Assembly: GCA_964036665.1 (NCBI GenBank)
Contig: OZ038528.1
Coordinates: 12,592,501-12,656,500, forward strand
Length of the DNA stretch: 64,000 bases
Reading direction: 5' to 3'
Source of the DNA: Gordius sp. MW1
Taxonomy: Eukaryota > Nematomorpha > Gordioida > Gordea > Gordiidae
Part shown: piece by piece, positions 52,501 through 59,739 of the stretch
How positions within the stretch are numbered: position 1 is the first letter of the stretch
Layout: each line of letters opens with the position of its first letter
Notes under the pieces: generated by a model
The model's database searches: none
The model's input: only the letters and a program-made list of their open reading frames with translations
Told to the model about the DNA's origin: nothing
Made by a program: the position numbers and the translations under genes

Positions 52501-54634
52501 GCACACTAAGGTTAATTTATTAATTCAAGCTGCCCTTAAAAGGGCAAAAATCCCCTCAATCCTTGAGCCGTCAGATCCCTCTCTTGAAGGTAGGATGTGC
52601 CCTGACGGCTCTTCTCTACTCTGCTGGCAAAATGGCCTATCCCTCAAATGGGATTTTACTTGTATTGACCTATTTGCCCCTTTCCATTTTAATTACGACC
52701 CTTTGGCAACAGCAGAAGGGCGTAAAACTACAAAGTATTCTCTGCCCTTTTGGCATCCAATATTTTTATCTCTGTCGTTGCCTCGCGCTCCGGTTCCTTT
52801 GGCAAACAGGCAATGGGGTTTTTTAAAGAAATCGGAAAACGCTCACCGAAATCTAAAATTTCTGCGTCCTTTTTACTCAGGCAACAACTAGGGATTCTTG
52901 TTGTACGATACAACTTTAAATCCTTTGCCGACTCATGGCCCATTTTAGAAGATAATAAAATAGATCTTTGTATTTAGCCAATATGACTTTAATTTTTTTA
53001 TTTCGCTTATTTATGTAACTTTGTTTCGTAAAAATAAACTTTAAAAAAAATAGGCGATTTAAATTGGTCTCAACCTTTTTAAAAGGATAGAAAAATATAC
53101 TTGTAAAATTTGAAAAATTTCCTGATTTATGTAACATAAAAAAACAATTTGTTAGACTTGGATCCAACCAGAGGAAAACAAGAAAATTGAGCAAAACACT
53201 TTAATAAATCATTAATTCCTAAAAAGGTGGAAAGTTAAGAAAGGTTGAATCCACCTGGAAGGATTTCCCCAATCTTACACTATTGGAAGCATCTTATGAA
53301 TGCATACATTTAAATAATTTTATAATCCTATTTTAAAAAGCTATGATAATTTTTAAGTAATAACTTTTAATTGAATTTAAGGTACCACTACCATGTAGAG
53401 CCTCAGTTGAGCGCCTTAAATTAAGATTTTAAATATAATGCCTTTTTGAAATTAAATTTGATTTTTATATGAAAATTTGAAATTATATTAACACATATTG
53501 TTTTATTTTTAAATCGCGGAAAAATTTACCTAGGGAACTTTAATAATTTAAGACTTTTAAGCTAACAAAGAAATGTTAAAAATTATTTTTTTTTCCAGTA
53601 ATTTACACACAAATATTAATTAATAATTAAAAACTGGCATTTGGATGCAAGAAAAAATAGATTTATTGGTCTTATATTCAAGCCCACTTATTATATTAAC
53701 TGTATAAAAGGTACAAAATATAATTTTAAAACCTATAAATGAAAGCCAATCAAACATAACCTATTTATAAAAAAAGGCATTTTTAATAAGGTTTAGTGCA
53801 ATTTTTTTAACTAAACAATATATAATATCTTACATAGCCTTGAATCTCCAAAAATACTATAGAACCAAACTTATCAATAATGGCATCAATTTCTTCTGTG
53901 ACATCAAAATAGGCCTCATTATTAGTATATTTAGTTCCTATACGTCGCCATGGTATAGTAGAAAGTTGTCCTTTTGGCAAATTAGAGCTTATACTAAATT
54001 AATTAAGTATTTATAAAAAAATCCATAAATACTTTGATTTTCCAGTTACAGTATTTGTTATCGTTCGTAAAATATTAGGGGGTCTGATTAATTCTTTCAA
54101 AATATTTGACTCTGTGGCAAGGGGAAATCCATTGTCTAACATTTCATCTAAAACCTAAAGAATGATTATTAATTTGTAAGAATTTGTACTTCATATATAA
54201 TAACATAATTTTCTTTAATTGTGTTTTCATTACAATCCTGAAAATAGTCAATAATTGTATCAACAATGCGATGCAAAAACTCAATGACAAATAAAGCTGG
54301 AACTATATATATTTGGATTAGTAATAAAACATTTTAATTACATTCATTTGATAGAACAGCAACAAAATATAACTTTTGACGATATATATTAGCAAGAAAA
54401 TATTTTGGTGTAGAGATAATGGGTAAAATGTCTTCCGGTGATGATACCTATGTTTAAATATTACTTTAAGATAAATAATATACTTTTTTTTGCTCCTCAA
54501 AAATATAATCGCAAACCGATTTACTAATGACACTCTTCCAGTGTTTTTCCATAAATATATCTCTAATATTATTATAATTTGGATTTCACACATATTTACC
54601 CGCTCTTATTAATTATAAATAGGCTATGAATCAT
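40364..54634 (-). CDS. AP3M1: AP-3 adaptor complex subunit mu, nine exons
   Basis: The medium (mu) subunit of the AP-3 heterotetramer recognises tyrosine-based sorting signals and directs membrane cargo to lysosomes and lysosome-related organelles. Exons (minus strand): 54600-54634, 54484-54562, 54342-54447, 54190-54302, 54033-54154, 53834-53993, 44457-44774, 40586-40747, 40364-40549. They total 1281 bp, giving 426 residues plus TAA; vertebrate AP3M1 is about 418. All eight introns are GT-AG and all phases join. Residues 1 to ~140 form the longin-like N-terminal domain (MIHSLFIIN, EKHWKSVISKSVCDY, LFVIEFLHR, LDNGFPLATESNILKEL). The mu homology domain runs from ~165 to the end (IPWRR, YTNNEAYFDV, LSGMPDLTMTF, NPRLLDDVSFHPC, VPPDGQFRLFAYRVSS, YKPFKGVKYLTKAGKFQ). 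Introns 1-5 are only 37, 36, 39, 35 and 39 bp; introns 6 and 7 are 9059 and 3709 bp and full of mobile DNA; intron 8 is 36 bp. No disruption was found, so the gene looks functional. Confidence 0.95.
40586..40747 (-). CDS. AP3M1: AP3M exon 8
   Basis: This exon has 54 codons in phase 0, between the acceptor ttattag and the donor gtaatt. NLNLTATQGVFSFDP and VMEWDVGKL align with the family pattern N-L-T-x-T-Q-G-x-x-x-F-D-P ... W-D-V-G-K. The intron to exon 9 is only 36 bp. Confidence 0.95.
40748..44456 (-). other. AP3M intron 7 (3.7 kb)
   Basis: The donor GTAAGC and acceptor TTATTAG are clear. The content is AT-rich unique-looking DNA with a C homopolymer near 41748-41758 and one possible gag fragment (41939-42250). 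Nothing else coding is supportable; the short ORFs at 41042-41260 and 43267-43458 have no recognisable motif. Confidence 0.85.
41939..42250 (+). pseudogene. Possible N-terminal gag fragment, frameshifted
   Basis: ATG at 41939 opens MPETRSQSDTRPGQV, a short basic/polar start of the kind seen in some Ty3/gypsy gag proteins. After a frame change the sequence continues as LVELQKEQARANREQMDIMM, a heptad-like helix also typical of gag N-termini. The local GC content is far above the surrounding intron, as expected for an inserted coding fragment. No capsid, zinc knuckle or LTR is visible, so the assignment is tentative. Confidence 0.4.
44457..44774 (-). CDS. AP3M1: AP3M exon 7 (core of the mu homology domain)
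   Basis: This exon has 106 codons, between the acceptor attatag and the donor gtaagc. It contains IKLSGMPDLTMTF, NPRLLDDVSFHPC, RYKRWENEK and VPPDGQFRLFAYRVSS, the most conserved block of AP-3 mu. It is isolated between the 9.1-kb and 3.7-kb introns. Confidence 0.96.
45153..45420 (+). repeat. S2 arm, left (inverted partner at 48640-48879)
   Basis: It begins with the palindrome AATTGC-TAT-GCAATT, runs through a TTGTCCG microsatellite and two blocks of aggtgccccacccctc, and ends near ttttaattgctatgttaaatt. The inverse copy at 48640-48879 and the direct copy at 46867-47140 are close matches. Confidence 0.85.
45535..45600 (+). other. Twin tRNA T-arm / B-box-like sequences
   Basis: gggttcgaaccccggc (45540-45555) and ctggttcgattcccgg fit the pol III B-box pattern GGTTCGANNCC and could fold as T arms. 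No complete cloverleaf of normal length could be closed with the upstream sequence. A related ggttagaatcccgg recurs near 45767 and 47211. These look like tRNA-derived debris, not tRNA genes. Confidence 0.4.
45800..46450 (+). repeat. Tandem hairpin array 1 (S3 module)
   Basis: Six units of about 93-130 bp each contain gaccaatgg, an A-run, and tgaccattggcc. CCAATGG and CCATTGG are inverse complements, so each unit can form a short hairpin. The gap between is usually tttttcgttttttttgacta followed by ttatgattgttcctg. Apparent ORFs on either strand follow the repeat and are not genes. Confidence 0.85.
47230..47870 (+). repeat. Tandem hairpin array 2 (S3 module)
   Basis: This is the second copy of the array at 45800-46450, with the same order of unit variants (ccgtccgctggctgctgacc, then ttatatccacttttaccgtg, then gagtatctgttggta), so the whole array was duplicated as a block. 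Confidence 0.85.
48310..48550 (-). repeat. Tandem hairpin array 3, inverted and shortened
   Basis: Two units of the hairpin array read on the minus strand (ggccaatggtcattttattc, cagcagccagcggacggcc), forming the inner part of the right inverted arm of the complex. Confidence 0.85.
48640..48879 (-). repeat. S2 arm, right (inverted partner of 45153-45420)
   Basis: Inverse complement of the left arm: cccgaccccgcccgaaagcg, two blocks of gaggggtggggcacctct, atagatagggagggta, ending in AATTGC-ATA-GCAATT at 48865-48879. Confidence 0.85.
49090..49249. mobile_element. 160-bp MITE with CATGGGCGTAGC ends
   Basis: The left end CATGGGCGTAGCAAGCG and the inverse complement of the right end CATGGGCGTAGCCAG share 12 consecutive bases. 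The interior contains ttttgaaattttagccata, shared with the related element at 60837-61006. No clear target duplication is visible and there is no coding capacity. Elements with GGGCGTAGCCAGG-type ends are common in invertebrate genomes. Confidence 0.8.
49820..50430 (+). pseudogene. Non-LTR retrotransposon C-terminal fragment, copy 1
   Basis: Frameshifted coding remnant of the same region as 51325-52975. It contains WFEAYPGKLLGMLL, a cysteine motif (ELSCRNCLTIVDEYARHPI) and RPDGSTRVPWQNGLSLKWDF. In known non-LTR elements this arrangement (C-x2-C-x-x-x-VD-x-x-x-x-H, then PDG...W-D-x-T-x-x-D) lies C-terminal to the reverse transcriptase. The PDG/D pattern may be the active site of a PD-(D/E)XK-like nuclease; that is inference. 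Homology to the other copies ends near 50,430; 50,430-50,545 is unassigned. Confidence 0.75.
50560..51175 (-). pseudogene. Non-LTR retrotransposon C-terminal fragment, copy 2 (inverted)
   Basis: Same domain on the minus strand: YPSCFTGMMLDDSEPSYS, KTFICRNCSTLLDEQARHHL, then MRPDGSSLAPCSNGPHHKWD and FTCIDLIVPSN. The order cysteine motif then PDG is kept, interrupted by frame changes. It lies head-on between copies 1 and 3 and is diverged from both, so it is a separate insertion rather than a recent local inversion. Confidence 0.75.
51325..52975 (+). pseudogene. Non-LTR retrotransposon C-terminal fragment, copy 3, split by a hAT-like element
   Basis: The coding remnant runs 51339-51662, is interrupted by the 792-bp element, and resumes at 52455/52463. 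It contains RQKDWDSGLVSRSVDYLL, EWLEAYPSKLLGMQL, FNCKKCHTVVDEYARH | PLHCLANKHK, CPDGSSLLCWQNGLSLKWDF and, after a frameshift near 52745, ASNIFISVVASRSGSFGKQA and FFKEIGKR. The bar marks the insertion point; removing one target-site copy restores the frame there. There is at least one in-frame stop (after ANKHK) and one frameshift, so the element was dead or dying apart from the insertion. The reverse transcriptase domain is absent (5' truncation). Confidence 0.82.
51663..52454. mobile_element. 792-bp non-autonomous hAT-like element with exact 8-bp TSD
   Basis: The ends are CAGAGGTCAGATT and, inverted, CAGAGATCAGATT (12 of 13 match). CTAGGCAC at 51655-51662 is repeated exactly at 52455-52462. 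An 8-bp duplication and CAGAG ends are hAT features. Subterminal regions at both ends carry many CCCGGCCCG / GCCCGAA motifs, which makes them GC-rich, while the centre is AT-rich. No transposase ORF is present. The insertion splits a non-LTR retrotransposon remnant. Confidence 0.92.
53834..53993 (-). CDS. AP3M1: AP3M exon 6
   Basis: The first base completes the Asn codon begun in exon 5, then 53 codons follow. LPKGQLSTIPWRRIGTKYT, NNEAYFDVTEEIDAII and VFLEIQGY mark the start of the mu homology domain. The donor gtaaga opens the 9-kb intron. Confidence 0.95.
54033..54154 (-). CDS. AP3M1: AP3M exon 5
   Basis: 40 codons plus two bases. LDEMLDNGFPLATESNILKE and NTVTGKS match the linker between the longin-like and mu homology domains. 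It is flanked by introns of 35 and 39 bp. Confidence 0.95.
54190..54302 (-). CDS. AP3M1: AP3M exon 4
   Basis: Two bases complete a Phe codon, then 37 codons. PALFVIEFLHRIVDTI and ENYVIIYE fit helices of the N-terminal domain. The donor is gtacaa and the acceptor atatag. Confidence 0.94.
54342..54447 (-). CDS. AP3M1: AP3M exon 3
   Basis: 35 codons plus one base. LPIISTPKYFLANIYRQKL and YFVAVLSNE match the N-terminal domain (pattern P-V-I-S-T-P ... S-I-Y-R-x-K-L-F-F). Confidence 0.94.
54484..54562 (-). CDS. AP3M1: AP3M exon 2
   Basis: The first base completes the Gly codon of exon 1 (GG+A), then 26 codons. DIFMEKHWKSVISKSVCDYI is the family's early signature. The acceptor is tattag and the donor gtatat. 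Confidence 0.95.
54600..54634 (-). CDS. AP3M1: AP3M exon 1 (start codon)
   Basis: ATG at 54634-54632 opens MIHSLFIINKS plus GG, followed by the donor gtaaat. This 35-bp exon was placed by the family N-terminus (M-I-H-S-L-F) and by exact phase with exon 2; an ATG inside exon 2 would lose these residues. Confidence 0.93.
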
Positions 54635-55005
54635 TTGTGTAAACTTTATTTCAAGTATAGCAAGGTAGCGTGTTTTACCATTTCGCCCCCGAGTTGGTAC
54701 TAATGTCGAACAATATTTTAACTTCGAAAGAAAGTATAAAGTTACTCATAGACCTAGTCTATGAAGTTACTTTAAATGTATATTTTATATATTATTTACG
54801 TCATAGCAAGCCATATTTTGGTCAGAGGGGGTTCTATTATTTTTTTATCTATGACGCATAAATATTTACAAAGACGATATATTTTTGCTAAAATCGGAGC
54901 TATTTGATTAAATCTTGATAATGTCGATTATAAATAAACCTTAGTATTATTAAAAATCTTATATTACTTACTCCACAAAAAAATAATGACAAAAAACTAA
55001 TGGTG
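54635..55005 (-). promoter_or_regulatory. AP3M 5' flank, bounded by a gypsy LTR
   Basis: Only 371 bp separate the AP3M start codon from the 5' LTR of the Ty3/gypsy element, which points the opposite way. The promoter or 5' UTR must lie here, reach into the LTR, or have been displaced by it. No convincing TATA box, initiator or upstream exon was recognised. Confidence 0.4.
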
Positions 55006-55242
55006 TGTTGAGAGTGAAAGATTGTGATTACGTTGGTGTAATATTTCGGTTTACGTATTATTATATATTTTGATATTCTTAGTGTAACGATATTAGATTC
55101 GAGTTCTATTGTTCAATTTACGACTTTTGTTCGTTTTTTAGTTTGTCGCCCTATCCTAGTAATAAAAGGTGATTAATGTCGGTTATGTTGTGTTAGTGAA
55201 CTCATTCCTTTCCCCAGTCTTTCTCCTTCGTATTCCTTCCCA
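55006..55242 (+). repeat. 5' LTR of the decayed gypsy element
   Basis: Starts TGTTGAGAGTGAAAG, ends ATTCCTTCCCA. Shared with 57655-57889: gtcgccctatcctagtaata, atgttgtgttagtgaactca and tttccccagtc. Confidence 0.9.
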
Positions 55243-55245
55243 TTT

Positions 55246-55263
55246 TGGTGTCGTTCGTATTGG
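55246..55263 (+). promoter_or_regulatory. Primer-binding site of the decayed gypsy element
   Basis: TGGTGTCGTTCGTATTGG begins three bases after the LTR; TGG fits the tRNA CCA end. Confidence 0.7.
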
Positions 55264-55500
55264 ATCTGAACCTACATGGAATCCTATAAATTGGGAGTTT
55301 CGATTGATATTTTTCTGTTGCAATTTGAAGCGCACATTCTCAGCCAAATAATTCCAGCCATTGGGGCCCAAAAGACGTGAAAACTGCTGAGTTGTCTATC
55401 GAAGCCTTTCGGATAGTGGCAGAGGATGCCATTCCGGATAACCCTACAGAATGGGGTTTCGAGGAATAAGCAGGCAGGTATTCAAAAGTAAAAATTCCCC

Positions 55501-55818
55501 TTGGCTCAGCGATTTCGACTGGGAAACATCAGACAGATGGAAGGGGAGCCGATAACGCAATTTGTACGTAGCCTGAAATCTGCATCAAGGGATTGCAATT
55601 TCACGACCCGAGAGTTACCCAACAGGCTGTTGGACCAGTTCATTCTGGGATTGCAGAATCCGACGGTACAAGCCAGATTGATGGCTGAGGGTGAAAAAAA
55701 ATGGGACAGGGCCATCGAGTTAACCCTGGAAATGGAAAAGATTGAAGAAGGGGTAAGAACGGTGCACGGGCCAGTAGAAAAAGCAATTGCCAGTGGATAC
55801 GTCAAGGGCCGGCCATAA
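55501..55818 (+). pseudogene. gag fragment (capsid region)
   Basis: An open frame of 105 codons without a credible ATG. FRLGNIRQMEGEPITQFVRS, LKSASRDCNF, LLDQFILGLQNPTVQARLM and AIELTLEMEKIEEG follow the conserved capsid pattern of Ty3/gypsy gag (F-x-x-R-x-Q-x-x-G-E-x-x-x-x-F ... D-x-F-I-x-G-L ... R-x-x-L). The usual zinc knuckle downstream is missing. The N-terminal part of gag is also absent between 55264 and 55500. Confidence 0.82.
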
Positions 55819-56045
55819 CTTGACTACCTATGCTTTAGATTTTAACTATCGATTTATATATTAATAACAATTTGGTGCAATTTTTATTGGACACCTGATC
55901 TTCGGTTACGATCGTGCCGGACAAGCTTTGGAATGAGCCCTTACCAACCGTAACAGAACCCACGCCCACCGTCTACGGATATGGAAAAAAGGAGATAAGG
56001 ATAATCGCTGACCTAAAGGTCGAGGCCCGACTAGGCCAGTAATGA

Positions 56046-56125
56046 AAAACGCTACCACTGTTAGTGGCTGACGCGAAGGGACGGCCGTTTCTCGGTACGA
56101 ATTGGATAAAAGAATTCGGAGAAGA
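56046..56125 (+). pseudogene. Protease C-terminal fragment
   Basis: LPLLVADAKGRPFLGTNWIK matches the end of Ty3/gypsy retropepsins (L-P-L-x-V ... L-x-G-x-N-W-L). The catalytic DTG segment is not present. Downstream sequence to about 56,370 is open but unassigned and does not look like reverse transcriptase. Confidence 0.6.
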
Positions 56126-56369
56126 GGTATGGGAACGGGTGCGATGGAATTTGAGAGTGGCGATGGAGCGTTTTTGCGTGAATTTTATCGACGATCAAAT
56201 CGCGAGGGACCCGGCGATAACAAGGAGCGATATCGATGATACCATTAGACATATGGAAATTCAGAGGAATGCGACTCCTCATGCGGTAAGGGGCATTGGA
56301 GTCGATGTGACGATTAAAAACGGGGTCAGTTTGTCTAGGCAACCAAGTGAACATGCCTGTCAAGTTACC

Positions 56370-57431
56370 AAGGAGGTGTTGGAGGATGCCCCTGACTCAT
56401 TCATTTTACTCCAGGTGGTCCATGAATATACTCGTGGTGATATCAACTTTCAACAACTAAAAGAATGGATAAAGGGGACGCAGAATGGCACAGTAGTCGC
56501 GGGTACTTGCCGAAGTTGCACGAGTACAATGATGTTATTTTCTAAAAGGGACGACGGGTCCTAATTCCAGCCAGATTGGTACGCGGTGCTATAACGATTA
56601 AACAAGGGCCACGTGAGCGTTAAACAAATGCAACAGGTGACAGCTCAATAATGGTGGCCAACACTAATTCAGGATGTCGCAAACCTAGCGAAAAGTTGCA
56701 AGGCATGCAACTACACGGCCGCAGCACCACAAAGGGCGCCGTTGATCAAAGGTGAACAAAACTTTAGGCCTTGGATTCACGTACACGTGGATTTGTTTGG
56801 GCCGGTGCGCGGCAAATCGTATTTAGTCTTGGTCGATAATGGAACAAAATGGTTGGAGGTTTTCAAATTAGAAGATATGTCAACCGCAACCATAATAACA
56901 AAGCTGGCTGAGGTGTTCGCCAGGTTCGGTAACTCACCGGTCCTTATATCGGATAACGGTCCGCAATTTAGTAGCCAGGAGATTCGAGGATTTTGTAGGC
57001 GAAGGGGGATAAAACAAGGATGGTCAGCACCTTATCACCCCGCGTAAAATTGTTTAGCGGAGAGGTACGTGCGGCTATCAAAGGAGACGGTGGTGCGCAA
57101 CAATTCCGAAATTGATTTAAGCTTATTCCTAAAAAATTACTGGGCAACATTCCACCCAGCGACTGGGATAACTCCTTTAGAAGGAATGTTAAGGCGGAAA
57201 ATTCGAACCGAGTGGGAGGTATTAAGGGAAATCGAATTTCAACATTGGACGGAGAGCGGAAAATCGCGTACGTTCGGCTTAGTAGACAAGGTGTGGGTGC
57301 GCATGTTTTTGGGGTACAGCAAATGGGTAGAGGGATCTATAACAGCCAAATTTGGAAGTCGCTCCTACATAGTGTGGCTCAAAAAAACACCACAGACACC
57401 TGGATCAAATAAGAGAACGAAAAACGCTTGA
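56370..57431 (+). pseudogene. Integrase, disrupted
   Basis: The N-terminal part (YTRGDINFQQLKEWIKG, then the zinc-binding region with GHVSVKQMQQ, WWPTLIQDVANLAKSCKACN) is broken by at least two frameshifts and stops. The catalytic core is readable from 56742: HVHVDLFGPV, YLVLVDNGTKWLEVF and SPVLISDNGPQFSS supply the two catalytic aspartates. A TAA at 57045-57047 interrupts the frame where the family has H-P-x-S-N-G-x-A-E-R; LAERYVR follows in the same frame. The C-terminal part continues from 57069 to a stop at 57431. Confidence 0.88.
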
Positions 57432-57639
57432 TTGGACCAGTCATATTCAAGAGAACGGTTGGCCCAATAGGAATTCGCAAGAAGGCTCCCAGCAGATGGT
57501 AGAAAGGGAAACGGCGGAACAAAATCAAACGGGCCCAGGGGTATCGGGAACATTTAGCCAAAGCCGGGCTGATACGCCTAGGGAGGAACCTAGATACCCA
57601 CGACGGTTTCGACAAGCCCCATCTAAAGCTTTATAACTG

Positions 57640-57654
57640 TGAAAAGGGGGGAAG
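57640..57654 (+). promoter_or_regulatory. Polypurine tract
   Basis: gtgaaaaggggggaag lies directly before the 3' LTR, as required for plus-strand priming. Confidence 0.7.
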
Positions 57655-57889
57655 GGTTGAGACTGAAAGATTGTGATTACCGGTGTAATATTTCGGTTTA
57701 AGTATTATTATATATTTCGTTATTTCTAATCTGACGATATTAGTTTTGAGTTAACTGGTTCGATTTACGACTTTTGTTCGTTTTTTGTTTTGTCGCCCTA
57801 TCCTAGTAATAAAAGGTGATTTGTGTCGGTTATGTTGTGTTAGTGAACTCATTTCTTTCCCCAGTCCTTCTCCTTCTTATTCCTTCACA
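57655..57889 (+). repeat. 3' LTR of the decayed gypsy element
   Basis: Pairs with 55006-55242; first base G instead of T, ends TTCCTTCACA. Multiple substitutions and short indels separate the two LTRs. Confidence 0.9.
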
Positions 57890-58469
57890 AGGTGTTATAC
57901 ATGTTCGACACGGCATGGTAAGAGAATAGGGAAGGTAATTAAACAGTAGCTTCTTTTGATGTAGTAACAATTTGAAATAGATAATAGGAGCAAATGATTT
58001 ATTTAACTAGATGAAAAAAATTTAATGGCAGTATGACACTAATTAAAAACACAATTTATTGAAGACCGTGGGAGGAACCATAACGTTAAATGATGTCACA
58101 GTTAGTTGCATAGCTAACTTTTACCTTTACATCCAACAAAATTATAACTAAAAAGAGATTAACAGAATGCAAATGTGATATTTAAGAGCAATGAATATAT
58201 TTTCAAATAATTTATATTTAGAAAAAAGTATTTAGGAGAAAAAATATCTGTCATTATTGTAAAAAATTATTCAGAGACTGATTTCTTTTTATCATGTGTT
58301 TTTTTTAGTTCCTCAGTCGTGGGGCTTGCTTTGATAAGTTTCGGTCAACTTGATCGAATAACGATCATGCCCTTATTTATGATTTTATATATGATAAATT
58401 ACTCTGCTTTTTTAAGTAATATCTAATATCATTCCTCTATAAAATTTATGTTCCCCTTATATATAAATT
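57890..58469. other. AT-rich stretch, nothing recognised
   Basis: No open frame, repeat end or RNA gene was identified between the gypsy element and the inverted non-LTR fragment. Confidence 0.7.
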
Positions 58470-59100
58470 ATTGATATTCCGCAGCTCCTCCATATCCATT
58501 ACTTTTCGACATACATTTTAGTCCCTCTTAGTATCTGCCAATACCAACTTAGCCAATTTTTATTCATCTTGTTGGCCATATTTAATACCCATTTTTGCCT
58601 TAAGACAGTCATTCATCATATGATGGATCTTACATTACACCAAGCTTTTGTGTAACATTCTCATCTCGTTTGCTTGCAATAACTTTTTTCCGTACTATTT
58701 GATGTCCAAGCTTGACTTCAGTAGATTAATACCGATTCGATGGATTTGTGGGCTTATCTCTTTAACAATATTGGCATCTTTTTGTCACACATAACATCGG
58801 ATTACGTCTCCATTTAAGTTATTCTTTTTAAAGCCGTGCATTGAGTTCTTTTGCACAACTTCACTCTTTATGTAGCTTGTATCGCTTGTAAACCGGTCTA
58901 CTTTTATTTTCATTAGACATCGAGCAATGGGGCGCCCTCAATTTTCATCTCCATGTATACCGCTTTGTTGCCTTAAACCATATCCAGCTAAACGCTTTGA
59001 CCACTCTTTGGCTTATTCATTCTTTCTCGTTTATCTCTTTAGTACTAATCATCGACTTATAGCATATACCAATAAAAGGGCTTTTGAACATCTGCGCGCT
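58470..59100 (-). pseudogene. Non-LTR retrotransposon C-terminal fragment (RTE-like), inverted copy
   Basis: Read on the minus strand, this decayed sequence carries the same motifs, in the same order, as the copy at 59740-60290: CDKKMPILLK, then EKKLLQANEMRMLHKSL, then NDCLKAKMGIK, and finally VMDMEEL. Stops and frame changes are frequent. The upstream part (TKRYTWR, YKRYKLHKE) is probably more of the same element but is too worn to assign. The two copies face away from each other with 0.6 kb between. Confidence 0.7.
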
Positions 59101-59739
59101 ACAAGAGGTGGAACGGAAATAGAGACCTGCAAAATCGATTTTTTAAGGCCCGGCCCGAGCCCGGAATTTATATAATTGCAGGAATTTTAAACTCAATTTT
59201 AGTAAAATTTTTTATTAAAAAATAAAACGCACATAATATAATTATAAATCGATAATGAAACTATTTTGATGCAAAAAAACACAGGCATTAAAAATTTCCG
59301 CGTTTAAATTTGTTCTCCTCTATAAATCCGGCCCGCCGATTAAAAACACCTCTCACTCGAGGAAGATGAAGCAGGTGTCGAAAAAATCTTAAAACAAAGG
59401 AGCTAAGCGCTAGACGCCTCTGGATTTTGAATCAAATCGAATATTTTTAGTATTTGTTCAGCTCAGGGTATATTTACGTTGACTATTCACCTTTAAATAC
59501 GCTCTTTATTATGTATCAACTCAAATTATTATACAGACGATGTGTAATCCGGATATACCAAATAATTCTACAAATCATACGCCTACAGATTTACAACATG
59601 TTTTACGAGGGAAATTAATTAATAATGATATTCGATGATATTAACTCTTTTGTCTCTGATACGAATCTCTTCCTTTCTATGTCTTGCGCCAGTTGTTATG
59701 ATACCTTGAGTCTTTTACGTTACTGCGCCAGTGTCAATG
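59101..59739. other. Spacer with GCCCGG-rich patches
   Basis: ggcccggcccgagcccgg (about 59148-59165) and ccggcccgccgatt (about 59327-59341) resemble the subterminal motifs of the 792-bp hAT-like element at 51663. No matching terminal repeats or target duplication were found, so this may be a broken relative. Nothing else is recognised. Confidence 0.4.

Larger units (their letters stand above)
44775..53833 (-). other. AP3M intron 6 (9.06 kb), a sink for mobile DNA
   Basis: The donor GTAAGA and acceptor ATTATAG delimit an intron more than 200 times longer than the five introns upstream of it. It contains the inverted-repeat complex, a MITE, three non-LTR fragments and a hAT-like element, each listed separately. 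The stretches 44775-44983, 48891-49089, 49250-49819 and 52976-53833 show nothing beyond AT-rich DNA. Confidence 0.9.
55006..57889 (+). mobile_element. Decayed Ty3/gypsy-like LTR element lacking reverse transcriptase
   Basis: LTRs of 237 and 235 bp (TG...CA) flank a 2.4-kb interior. TGGTG at 55001-55005 and AGGTG at 57890-57894 form a near-perfect 5-bp target duplication. The order primer-binding site, gag, protease C-terminus, integrase, polypurine tract is kept, but reverse transcriptase and RNase H are missing between protease and integrase. Frameshifts and stops are present in every domain. The LTRs differ at many positions, so the insertion is much older than the element at 14,952. Integrase downstream of pol and chromodomain-less C-terminus fit Ty3/gypsy order. 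Confidence 0.9.

Noticed and set aside
54318-54593. 91-codon minus-strand ORF at the 5' end of AP3M
   Set aside because: It reads through exon-intron borders in the wrong frame; splicing gives the AP-3 mu reading with all phases correct.
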